Source: Periconia sp. R9002
Taxonomy: Eukaryota > Ascomycota > Dothideomycetes > Pleosporales > Periconiaceae
DNA: 64,000 nucleotides
Assembly: GCA_023627715.1 (NCBI GenBank)
Contig: JAMAHW010000069.1
Span: forward strand, 161,577-225,576
Direction of reading: 5' to 3'
Shown: positions 55,502 through 64,000 of the stretch, in pieces
How positions within the stretch are numbered: position 1 is the stretch's first letter
How the letters are laid out: every line of letters begins with the position of its first letter
Notes under the pieces: generated by a model
What the model was told of the DNA's origin: nothing
Database searches by the model: none
What the model saw: only the letters and a program-made list of their open reading frames with translations
Translations under genes and position numbers: made by a program

Positions 55502-56166
55502 ATGGCCGGTGTAAGGAGCTCATGGCGCGTTGTCGCTACTGTGCTGAAGGGAGATGGCATGACGTTGAAAACGACCCTGCATCCGAGTCGCTCATATTCT
55601 ATACAGACACAGAAACCGCAGTTTACCAATGGCAGAAGCGCCGCCGTATCTTCCAGCTCCATCATCTCCAGATATCCTGCTGCAGCAATCGCCCGAAGTC
55701 GGCGGACATTTTCCACGACAATAGTTGCCCGACACAACCACCTTGATCCCCCCAAGCCGGGAGAGGAGTATGTCAAGCCTTGCTTTTCTCCTTCATTTCC
55801 ATTCCTAACAATTTTAGACGCAAAATTACCTTTGTTACCAAGGAAGGCGACCGCCACACCTTCGAAGTTGCTGACGGCGACAACCTACTCGACATCGCTT
55901 TGGAAAATGACATCGAAATGGAGGGAGCGTGCGGCGGTTCCTGTGCCTGTTCCACTTGCCATGTCATTGTCGAGGATGATGCCATGTACGATAAAATGGA
56001 GGAGCCTAGCGACGACGAAAACGACATGCTGGATCTGGCGTTCGGCTTGACTGAGACAAGCAGACTGGGTTGTCAAGTCAGGATGAGCAAGGAATTGGAC
56101 GGGCTGGTTGTGAAGTTGCCCCAAATGACCAGAAACATGCAGGCTAGCGATTTCGCTAGCAAATAA
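55502..56166 (+). CDS. Mitochondrial [2Fe-2S] ferredoxin (adrenodoxin/Yah1 type), 204 aa, two exons
   Basis: Electron carrier for iron-sulfur cluster assembly and heme A synthesis in the matrix. Exon 1 (55502-55767) encodes a long basic presequence with RRTFSTTIVARHN near its end; the intron is 55768-55817 (50 bp) and exon 2 55818-56166. The ferredoxin domain starts RKITFVTKEGDRHTFEVADG. Cluster ligands are C127, C133 and C136 in EGACGGSCACSTCHVIVE, plus C174 in SRLGCQVRMS. The acidic partner-binding stretch EPSDDENDMLDLAFGLTE and the end LPQMTRNMQ are typical of the adrenodoxin type. There is no fused Cox15 domain, unlike fission yeast Etp1. Confidence 0.95.
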
Positions 56167-56474
56167 ATACCTCACGGATCGGCACGGAAGAAAACGATAA
56201 GAGGCCAAAGGGAAAAGAAAGGTTGTAAATTTCCTTTCTGTGGTATAAAGGTGGTTGGCGACTGTTGTACGATTTTTGTAAATGGATATGATTGAAGCAT
56301 GCTGCATGTATCTTGTACAATAAGAATTCGAGGGAAACGGTGCGGACAAATACGGGTGACACTGTATTAAAGCATTTCATTTTGGTTGGGAGGTATTGGT
56401 CCCGTTCCGTGCGAATCGTATCTAGGTATCCCGACTCAAAAAAATACGTACGAGTAAGAAAAAAAAGAAAGATC
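56167..56474. other. Convergent 3' flank, ferredoxin and RRP15
   Basis: 308 bp between converging stop codons; no gene seen. Confidence 0.55.
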
Positions 56475-57422
56475 CTAAGCCTCCACACTGCCCTCCTTTT
56501 TCTTCGCGCCTCCAGAGATCATTTCCAAGAAACCTTGCTTGCTCATCTCCTTGACTTGCTCCTCTCTCTTTCCGAGCCCAACGACGCCCTTCTCTCTCGA
56601 CTCCCTCTCAGCCGCCTCACCCTTAACCTGCGCAGCCCTCACGGCATTGAACAGCTTGATGACACCCTTCTGCGCCGTCCTTCGCAGCTCCTTCTCCTTC
56701 GCCGTTGTCGCTTCCGTGCTAATCGTTGGATCATTCAACCCAAGCACATCCTTCACGCGGCCCTTTTCCAGCGCAGCCTTCTTCTCTGCGAGAACCTGTC
56801 GATGAGCCTTTTGCGTCAGACGGACGTCAGCAAGGGTTTTGTTTGTGTCCTCCGCTGCTTTGGATCGGGATAGGATTGGCTCAGTCCGTTTTTGTGTTGT
56901 GAGCTTTGTGTTGAGGATCTTGGAGATGGAGGTTGCAAAGGCTTCGGGGTCGTTGCGCTTTCGCACTTTGCGGGCGGGGTTGTTGGTTGAGGTTTCGGAG
57001 AGGGAGGAGGCTTGAGAGATGTCCGAGGCTTCGGAATCGGGTTCTGAGTCCATGTCTTCGTCGTCGTCTTCAGAGGATTCCGCATCGCTTACGCCTTCTG
57101 CCGAATCTTCATCGGACTCTGCATCTTCATTCTTTTGTGTGACGGGTGCGGAAGTTTTGAGCGCAGACTTGAGCTTCGGTTGTGGTTTTTGTTTTGACTT
57201 CGAAGGCTTTTCTTGAGTCTCTTGGGGAATCTCTTCTTGTTCTACATCTCCCTTCTTCGTAGGCTTAGATCTCTTCGGCGCATCTCGCGCAACGCCCTCA
57301 TCGTCCTCACTCTCACTCGAACTGTGGTACCACTTTTGACGCTTGAAGTTCTTTCTCTTCTTGGCTACTTTCCCTCGCATGCCCTCCTCGGTCCGCCTTC
57401 GTTTGAGTGTTGTGGACGGCAT
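56475..57422 (-). CDS. RRP15: Rrp15-like ribosome biogenesis protein, 315 aa
   Basis: Nucleolar factor needed for 60S pre-ribosome maturation in yeast. The start at 57422 gives MPSTTLKRRRTEEGMRGKVA; the frame is open further upstream but non-coding in character. The N-terminal half is disordered with basic (KKRKNFKRQKWYHSSS) and very acidic patches (DAESSEDDDEDMDSEPDSEA). The conserved Rrp15 core is NDPEAFATSISKILNTKL, then LAEKKAALEKGRVKDVLGL, LRRTAQKGVIKLFNAVRAAQ and QGFLEMISGG. Intronless. It is head-to-head with SRP54, 226 bp between start codons. Confidence 0.9.
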   Translation of the reverse strand: MPSTTLKRRRTEEGMRGKVAKKRKNFKRQKWYHSSSESEDDEGVARDAPKRSKPTKKGDVEQEEIPQETQEKPSKSKQKPQPKLKSALKTSAPVTQKNEDAESDEDSAEGVSDAESSEDDDEDMDSEPDSEASDISQASSLSETSTNNPARKVRKRNDPEAFATSISKILNTKLTTQKRTEPILSRSKAAEDTNKTLADVRLTQKAHRQVLAEKKAALEKGRVKDVLGLNDPTISTEATTAKEKELRRTAQKGVIKLFNAVRAAQVKGEAAERESREKGVVGLGKREEQVKEMSKQGFLEMISGGAKKKEGSVEA

Positions 57423-57648
57423 TGTGGTGTTATATCGGAATAATGTCTGTTGTGAAGGATTAATTGTTCGTTCTAGGTGCTCGAAAATTATCCTCGAGGT
57501 CGGCACTTGTTCGCGCCGACGCGCCAAGATTTCCGCTCCCCGCCGCCACTCCCCCCCCACAACATTTGAGAACTCACGCCGACCTGTCATCAACCACCTC
57601 AACCTCGCGCTGGACCTTTTGCACAACCCCTGCTAGACAACCGCCAAA
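57423..57648. promoter_or_regulatory. Divergent promoter region, RRP15 / SRP54
   Basis: 226 bp between the two start codons, so the promoters must overlap. A short C-rich tract occurs at about 57550. Shared control of ribosome biogenesis and protein targeting is plausible but unproven. Confidence 0.5.
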
Positions 57649-59331
57649 ATGGTTCTTCAAGATCTAGGGCGGCGCATCAATGCCGCTGTCAATGACCTCA
57701 CCAGGTCGCCCAACCTCGATGAGAAGGTAAGTCTGCCCGCAAAAGTTAGCGCAATGCTTCGTTCAGCTAAAGACTAACTTCCCCAGGCGTTCGAATCCAT
57801 GGTCAAGGAGATCTCGAGTGCCCTTCTCGAAGCCGATGTCAACGTTAAACTTGTCATGAACCTCCGGAACTCCATCAAACGCTCGGTCGATTTCAAACAT
57901 CTCGCGCCCGGCGTGAACAAGAAGCGTGTAGTCCAAAAGGCCGTCTTCGATGAGCTCGTCAAGCTTGTAGACCCGCATGCGGAACCTTTCAAGCCTCGAA
58001 AGGGAAAATCAAATGTTATCATGTTTGTCGGTCTGCAGGGTCATGGAAAAACAACCACTTGTACAAAGCTCGCTAGGTGGTATTCCGCAAGAGGATTCAA
58101 GGCTTGTCTGGTTTGCGCGGATACCTTCCGTGCTGGTGCTTTTGACCAGCTGAAACAGAATGCTACCAAGGCAAAGATCCCCTACTACGGTAGTCATACA
58201 CAGACCGACCCCGTAGAGGTGGCCAGAGAGGGTGTTGAAAAGTTCAAAAAGGAGAGGTTCGAGATCATCATTGTGGACACTTCAGGACGTCACAGGCAAG
58301 AGCAGGATCTTTTCGACGAGATGGTTCAAATTCAAGGGGCCGTAAAGCCCGACCAGACTATCATGGTGCTCGACTCCACAATTGGTCAGGCCGCAGAGGG
58401 ACACTCACGGGCGTTTAAGGAAGCAGCAGACTTTGGTGCCATTGTGCTCACTAAAACAGACGGTGCCGCTATGGGTGGTGGTGCCATTTCTGCTGTAGCT
58501 GCGACACACACGCCAATTGTTTTCCTCGGTACCGGAGAGCACATGCTCGATTTCGAGCGTTTCAATCCGCAATCGTTCGTTTCAAAGCTCCTGGGTATGG
58601 GCGACATCACTGGACTTGTAGAACACGTTCAGTCGCTCAAGCTCGATCAAAAAGACACCATGAAGCATATCGCATCCGGTATCTTCACCATCAAAGATCT
58701 TCGCGATCAGCTGTCCAACATCATGAAAATGGGCCCGCTGTCCAAAATGGCCGGCATGATCCCCGGTCTCGGCAACATGATGGGTGGCATGGATGACGAA
58801 GAGGGCAGTCTGAAGCTTAAGCGCATGATTTACATCTGCGACAGTATGACCGAAAAAGAACTCGAATCCGACGGCAAAATGTTCGTCGAACAGCCCACGC
58901 GCATGACGCGTATTGCCCGTGGCTCCGGTACATCTGTCCGCGAAGTTGAAGAACTTCTCACTCAGCACCGTATGATGGCCGGCATGGCCAAGAAGATGAA
59001 GGGTGGCATGGCAAATATGCAGAAAGCACAAGGTGCCATGGGCGGCGGCAACAAGCAGCAACAGCTCGCGGCTATGCAGAAACGCATGGCTAGCATGGGC
59101 GGTGCAGGCGGTATGGGTGGTGGCATGCCCGATCTCGGTGCCATGATGAAGATGCTCGGTGGAGGCGGACGGGGCGGCGGCGCTGGTGGTATGCCCGACT
59201 TGTCTGCTCTAGGAGGCATGGGCGGTATGGGCGGTATGGACATGGCAAGTATGATGAAGATGATGGGCAATATGGGCATGGGAGGTGGTGGTGGAGGTCC
59301 GCCTGCACAAGGTGGAAAGGGTCGTCGGTAA
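57649..59331 (+). CDS. SRP54: Signal recognition particle subunit SRP54, 540 aa, two exons
   Basis: GTPase that binds signal sequences and SRP RNA and docks ribosomes at the ER. Exon 1 (57649-57726) encodes [20 protein letters not shown]; the intron is 57727-57786 and exon 2 57787-59331. NG domain: P-loop [10 protein letters not shown] (residues 108-117), [20 protein letters not shown] (G3), LTKTDG (G4) and GTGEHM. The M domain from about residue 325 has [18 protein letters not shown] and [20 protein letters not shown], the RNA-binding element. The tail is a methionine/glycine-rich low-complexity stretch of some 80 residues ending GGKGRR, as in other filamentous fungi. The P-loop histidine stands where serine or alanine is usual. 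Confidence 0.97.
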
Positions 59332-60337
59332 TAGTACCGTACCCTTCTGTCTCCCTTTTTCTTCCTACTTCTTCCTTCCTCCCTTGCTGATGATTGTGTT
59401 TTTGCATAGCCGCGGCGTTGGGGTTTTTCCTTAGGTAGACAGCCGTTTCAGACGATGTCTATGCCGATCTAACTGGACCGACGACTTTAAAAACCTATTT
59501 GGATATCTATACATTTCTATTCATTCTTGATACCATTTTGGAAACGCGCTTGTACAGATGTGATTTTCGGTTCACAGTTATGCTCACGCTCATCCAATTC
59601 AACCTCCTGTATACTCATCCAGACCTGGCTTCCCTTCGTAGCCGCTCCATCATCTTTCAACTCCATCAATAGCGTCTACAAGGAACTAACGCAAGCTAAT
59701 GCTATACCCCTGCCCCCTGGATCTCTTCGCAGAAGCAAACTCTACCCTCACCTGCCCCCACATTTGAATCCTTTGTAACTATCAGCGGCAAACTCAGTGT
59801 GCGGCCTTTTTAGAGCTCCATAGCTGTTTTCGTGGTCAGTAAATCTTTCTTCAAATCCTTCCGGGGATCGGAGTATCAGCAACTGAGCGTTTCAGGCAGT
59901 CCGAACCTAGGTTTAGGGTGGCTTTTCGATCTTTTTCCTATTGATGGCCTTTTCCAACGTCAACCATGTAAAGCTGTATCTTCGTTATAGTGTTACTCGT
60001 GCCTGATTGGCCTAGATGTACATAGCGATAGAAGCCATTTTTACTACGCCGCTCGTGCGTAAGCATTTCCTGATAAACGTCAACTGGTGCTTATTGAACC
60101 AAACTCAATCCTCTATAGAGCTTCAATTACGCCCCATACAGGGATCTTTTGAGGTCAGAAGACCGCATGGAAGGACCCCCTACGGCAAAACGTCACGCCG
60201 CTTGCTCATCTATAAAAATCACATTTCTCTTCTTATTGCTGTACGTACTCATAGGCCGTTCGATAGTTCTGCCATTTTTATTCTAATCAATACATCTCTT
60301 GTGCCTCCAAAGGAACATATCTCGAGTCTTAGCTACA
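59332..60337. other. Intergenic, 1 kb, nothing recognised
   Basis: 3' flank of SRP54 and upstream region of the SDR gene; short frames without domains. Confidence 0.5.
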
Positions 60338-61299
60338 ATGGATTATTCGGACCCTAACGCATTCACCCTACCCCTACAACTAACCCAAAAAATCCGCCGT
60401 GATGTCTACCCTGCCTTAGAACCAACCCAACCTGATCTGTCAGCGAAGGGGAAAACAGTGCTCATCACCGGCGTTACAGGGGGAATAGGGAAGGCTATTG
60501 CTGAGTCCTGGGCTATTGCAGGAGCGTCTGGCATTGTGATCACCGGACGAAAGGTCGATGTGCTGGAGAGCATCGCCAAAGACCTCAAGAGTCTCGCTCC
60601 ATCCGGCACCAAAATCCTTGCGCAAGGGGCCGACACGACCAATGAAGCCTCGGTCGCAGCACTTTTCGCGGCCGCCAAAGAGTCGATCGGCAAGATTGAT
60701 GTGCTCATCAATAACGCGGGCGTTGGTACATTTGGGCTCATGGGCGCCAGCGACCCCTCGGTAGTTTTCGACAACTTCCAGGTCAACGTGCTGGGTTCAT
60801 ACCTAGTAACGCACCACTTCCTCGCTCAAGCAGAGGGTGTGGGCACCATCATTAGCATTATAACGAGCGCCATCGGTGTTGTACTTCCTGAAATGGGCGC
60901 CTACGCGGCGAGCAAAATGGCCCTCGTCCGTCTCATGGACAACATCCATGTCGAACAGCCAGACATCCGTATTTTCAACCTCATGCCGGGCATTGTCGAG
61001 ACTGGGATGACAGTGGATTCCTTGCGGCCGTATGCAAAAGATAGTCCAGAGCTTAGTGGCAGCTGGACGCTTCTTCTTTCGACTCCTCGCGCGGACTGGA
61101 TGCGCGGTTGTATACTCAGCGTAAATTGTGAGTCGTCCTTTCCAGTGCTAAAAATTGGTGATTTATCTAATACGAGATGGCATCAAAAGGGGATATCGAG
61201 GAGATGGAAGCTCATAAGGATCAGATTGTCCGCGAAAATCTGCTCAATCAGGCTTTTTTGAACGCCAAACTAGGGAAGGATGGTCATCCGTGGACATGA
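60338..61299 (+). CDS. Short-chain dehydrogenase/reductase, 301 aa, two exons
   Basis: NAD(P)-dependent oxidoreductase of unknown substrate. The start MDYSDPNAFTLPLQLTQKI is the ATG at 60338. Cofactor loop VLITGVTGGIGKAIAESWA, then DVLINNAGVGTFG, catalytic region IISIITSAIGVVLPEMGAYA with YAASK, and PGIVETGM. Most of the classical SDR core is thus intact. Exon 1 is 60338-61120; a 56-bp intron (GTAAAT...ACGAG, 61121-61176) keeps frame into exon 2 (61177-61299), which ends GKDGHPWT. A stronger donor, GTGAGT at 61128, would break the frame, so either the weak donor is used or the gene carries a splice-site defect. Related fungal SDRs have an NWD motif at this junction that the frame-keeping splice removes. 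Confidence 0.78.
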
Positions 61300-61906
61300 G
61301 GCGGCACTCAGGCAATCATTGACTAAAACTGAGTGTTCAGCTACATCATAGGCACAGGGTTGTATGTTGTCGAGAGAGAAAGTAGTGTACCGCATTAATC
61401 CTGACCATGAACTGTAACTACCTTGATTGTATGCAATTGACTTGCACCTGTGATATAGGACATCATTGGTCTAGTTGAACAAGCACACAGATGTCAAAAT
61501 AGCACTCATACTCACGATACTTACCGTTCCATATACAACGCTCGAGGCACCTTACCGAGAAGTAAGCAGAATACCAGAAGCATATTTCTATATGTAATTA
61601 TACCCACGTAAGTTATAATCACCTGTTTTTTTGTCGGAGCTATACTAATAGATATAATAAGCCCGTATTCGGTTAACGTTACGAAGTAAGGAGTGTTCGG
61701 ATTGGCTAAGGTAAGCAAGTTAATGCGGAAAGAAAGCTGAACACAAACGAGGGGTAACTAGGCAGAGACCAATCCAACACCTAGTTTGGATAGGCAGCAT
61801 CAGATGAGTACATATGTACATAAGCTGAGTACGTAGGGACGGTTTACCACATAAACACAACATAATACTATCACACGTCCTGCGTATATCCACAGCCCAT
61901 CTCAAC
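61300..61906. other. Intergenic with a dispersed repeat copy
   Basis: Upstream of the VOC gene. Apart from the repeat at 61557-61593 nothing is recognised. Confidence 0.5.
61557..61593 (+). repeat. Dispersed repeat, copy 2 (partner at 46750-46786)
   Basis: 37 bases, four differences from the partner, all A/G or C/T. This copy is richer in A at the differing sites. Same orientation as copy 1, about 14.8 kb away. Confidence 0.7.
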
Positions 61907-62350
61907 ATGACGATCGATCACCTCTCCTTCTTCGTTCCCTCAGCGCGCTACGTCGAAATGGTAGAATGGTACCTCAGAGCCCTCGCACCACTCGGCTACA
62001 CTAAGCAAGACGAGATCGAAGGTATCGCCTGCGGACTGGGCAACATCCCGCATAAATCCGAGTTCTGGATCGGTCAGCACAGCGACACATCGAGACAGCT
62101 GTCTGGCGTCTTTCACTTTGCATTCGTGGCGAAGAATCATGATGCAGTGGATAAGTTCTACGAGGAGGCAATCAAAGCTGGGGGTAATGATCGCGGAAAG
62201 CCTGGTATTCGGGAACTGTATCATCCGAATTATTATGCGGCATTTGTTATTGATCCGCTTGGGTAAGTGTCTGGTGGATGAAGCTTGAGTATAGCGAGCT
62301 GACTAGTCGGAAGGAACAATGTGGAGGTGGTTGATCACTCGCCGCAATAA
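61907..62350 (+). CDS. VOC/glyoxalase-bleomycin resistance fold protein, 130 aa, two exons
   Basis: Small metal-fold protein of the vicinal oxygen chelate superfamily; the substrate is unknown. Exon 1 is 61907-62262, the intron 62263-62313 (51 bp, GTAAGT), exon 2 62314-62350. It begins MTIDHLSFFVPSARYVEMVE with WYLRALAPLGYTKQ, the usual first beta-alpha-beta unit. SGVFHFAFVAKNHDAVDKFY starts the second, and the spliced end FVIDPLGNNVEVVDHSPQ supplies the C-terminal GNxVE glutamate. H5, the central histidine and that final glutamate are the likely metal ligands. Fungal relatives of this size are common and mostly uncharacterised. Without the second exon the metal-site glutamate would be lost. 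Confidence 0.88.
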
Positions 62351-62752
62351 GTTTTCGAGAAAATTCACGCGCATGTGTACTAGATTTCTCGGGCGTTGTA
62401 GATATGAGAACAAGCTTTGTTCGTGACTATCAGTGTGTCATGGAAGATGAAACAATTGCAGTGAAATGCTCTCTACCATGCATATATTCTTGGGATTGTA
62501 TCTATCTCTTGCAAAAAGCAGTACCTCAAACGGACACCACATGTTCATGTAGCTCTAGAAGACTTTATCTCCGAAGAAATCTAACCGACTCGACTTTGGA
62601 CCTGTTTCCTTACAAGGCAACACAGACTTATCCTTCTACCCCCATCCATAATAAATGGACGCCGAAGACCCCAAAATAACCGAAGCATCTGTAAATCGAA
62701 GTCTAGATAGCTGGCTTGGTGGAGAGAAAAGCCCTTTCATCTATTCCAAAAA
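62351..62752. other. Convergent 3' flank, nothing recognised
   Basis: 402 bp between the VOC gene and the end of a minus-strand hypothetical gene. Confidence 0.5.
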
Positions 62753-63238
62753 TCAACGTAAATCTAGACGTACCCACTTGGCCTTGTCCTTAACAGCCCC
62801 CTGTTTCTTCTTGTTCTCTTTCGTTTTGCTTTCCTTCCATTCCTGCTCTCGCTCTCCGCTATCATGGGGTGGCTTCGGTGGGCGCGATGCGTCAGAAACG
62901 TCCGGCTGGCCTGAACTAGAAGCCGCCAGTGGATCCGAAAGACATTTCGAGCTCGGTGGCTGACTCTTCATCATATTTAAGAAGTACAAAGTACGTGAGT
63001 CCTGCTGTCTACCTACATTGCTACCACGCCCGCTCACGCCTAGAACGTGAGTTCCGAACGCTTTTTCATCTTCGGTATCGGTAAGATATCCGTGATTTGT
63101 GGGATATTGGTGACCGTCTCTGAAGCCGCCTAGGAGTAGGTTAGGACGGGAGGGTTTGGGGTCTTCGTGGTATCGGTCGTCGCAATCGGTGCCACACTTT
63201 GGGTACCAGGCGTCTACCTTATCTTTGCGTTGTGACAT
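62753..63238 (-). CDS. Hypothetical basic/low-complexity protein, 161 aa
   Basis: Open frame from ATG at 63238. It begins MSQRKDKVDAWYPKCGTDCD and continues PSRPNLLLGGFRDGHQYPTN, which has amino-acid composition like a real protein. The middle (SNVGRQQDSRTLYFLNMMKS) overlaps a GTAGGT donor-like site, so an intron may be present there. The second half is proline/serine-rich and ends in a lysine-rich segment (KTKENKKKQGAVKDKAKW). No domain, signal peptide or membrane segment is recognised. It might be a small species-restricted gene or a chance frame. Confidence 0.45.
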   Translation of the reverse strand: MSQRKDKVDAWYPKCGTDCDDRYHEDPKPSRPNLLLGGFRDGHQYPTNHGYLTDTEDEKAFGTHVLGVSGRGSNVGRQQDSRTLYFLNMMKSQPPSSKCLSDPLAASSSGQPDVSDASRPPKPPHDSGEREQEWKESKTKENKKKQGAVKDKAKWVRLDLR

Positions 63239-63353
63239 CTTTCCTGGTTTTCTTACGTGTGAGCGTAGTTTATGTCAGGTAGGGATATACAAGTTTGAAA
63301 GTCATATTTCGTCAATATATATACATGCATGAATTTGAATGAAATTGAATTCG

Positions 63354-63389
63354 GATCCTCACAGAGTATTGCTACCCTGGGTATCGACA
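63354..63389 (+). repeat. 36-bp direct repeat, copy 1
   Basis: Begins GATCCTCACAGAGTATTGCT and ends GGGTATCGACA. The copy at 63965-64000 is identical except for one T/C transition. Both are preceded by an ATGAAATTGAA-type stretch. Confidence 0.9.
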
Positions 63390-63964
63390 CAGGTAGGGGA
63401 GGGGGTGCACTTGGTAACGTCCTCGGATATATACATGCATATGTATGTAAAAGTGGTTGCCTTCGTCAGTGAATAGTGCCGGGGCGTCGTGCACGAGAGG
63501 GCCATTGCCAATGAATAGCGTATAAAAATATATACAGATGTATTAGAAGTGGATGCATCGTAGTAGCAGCCTTAGATCGAGAAGTGAATGTTTATTCAGA
63601 TCGATGAAACGCACGTGTAGAGTCACATATAATGTGGTGATTTTCTGTGGTGAGGGAAGAAGGGAAATGCGTGTATGTCACAAATCGAATCCTGAATTGC
63701 TGGGTGTTATGCTTATTTAAAATCATGGGTGGGTTGCCTCCCTGTAGGAAGGTATCAAAGAATTAATGATTGTGGGTATATGTTTGTCGTCACGTTTTCA
63801 TGTATCCTATCGATGAAAATGGTGCTTATTGGTCAGATTGCTTAAGACAGGAGTTGTATAGGAGTAACAGAGTAAGTCACAGAGAATAATTAACGATGAA
63901 CAATATAAATAAGGGACTCAAAGCTCAAAGCCTGTCTTCAAGCTATGAAATTGAAATTGAAATT

Positions 63965-64000
63965 GATCCTCACAGAGTATCGCTACCCTGGGTATCGACA
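63965..64000 (+). repeat. 36-bp direct repeat, copy 2 (cut by window end)
   Basis: 35 of 36 bases match copy 1, 611 bp upstream. The match runs to the last base of the window, so the true repeat may be longer, such as the second end of an element or the next unit of a larger tandem array. Confidence 0.9.

Larger units (their letters stand above)
63239..64000. other. Right-edge non-coding region with direct repeats
   Basis: No frame of note. AT-rich with several ATATATACATGCAT-like stretches (63316 and 63427 regions) and a 36-bp direct repeat. Confidence 0.5.

Overview
This is nuclear DNA of a filamentous ascomycete (Pezizomycotina; I cannot fix the class). Most genes have short introns (about 48-91 bp) with GTAAGT/GTACGT/GTGAGT donors. 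The gene set mixes eukaryotic housekeeping genes (SRP54, glucosidase II alpha, NDPK, Sen2, Ubc7-type E2, Rrp15-like, a Ugo1-like carrier, mitochondrial ferredoxin) with typical fungal accessory genes: SDRs, a DHA2 transporter, a DUF1996 secreted protein, F-box-like proteins and a PKS remnant. About 25 protein genes are supported. I see no tRNA, rRNA, CRISPR array or intact transposon. || Left part (1-18.6 kb) is accessory and decayed. At 1.25-7.0 kb lies a wrecked highly reducing polyketide synthase with a C-terminal condensation domain (lovastatin nonaketide synthase-like order). It has lost its KS, carries nonsense codons and many frame changes, and its acyltransferase nucleophile is tyrosine. 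A polyQ protein of unknown role follows, then about 5 kb with no convincing gene, then a short SDR and a seven-exon extended SDR. || Middle (18.6-43.2 kb) is mostly housekeeping: glucosidase II alpha and NDPK as a divergent pair, a 1.47-kaa telomere OB-fold protein, a DHA2 transporter, a membrane protein, two tandem F-box-like paralogues, sulfite oxidase, a Ubc7/UBE2G2-type E2, a scramblase-family mitochondrial protein (Aim25-like) and tRNA-splicing endonuclease Sen2. || Right part (43-64 kb) holds a DUF1996 secreted protein, a third F-box-like gene and a pair of paralogous four-TM proteins with a shared cysteine-bearing tail and a shared intron site. It continues with divergent Ugo1-like/ferredoxin and RRP15/SRP54 pairs, an SDR, a small VOC protein, and a repeat-bearing right edge. 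|| The genes do not form one pathway. Four head-to-head pairs look like shared-promoter arrangements of housekeeping genes, several of them mitochondrial or secretory. The items most worth following are the decayed PKS, the unfamiliar four-TM paralogue pair, the F-box-like family, and a dispersed repeat whose copies differ only by transitions, as repeat-induced point mutation would leave. I did not find a clearly new multi-gene system. Exon boundaries were read by eye from splice consensus and frame.
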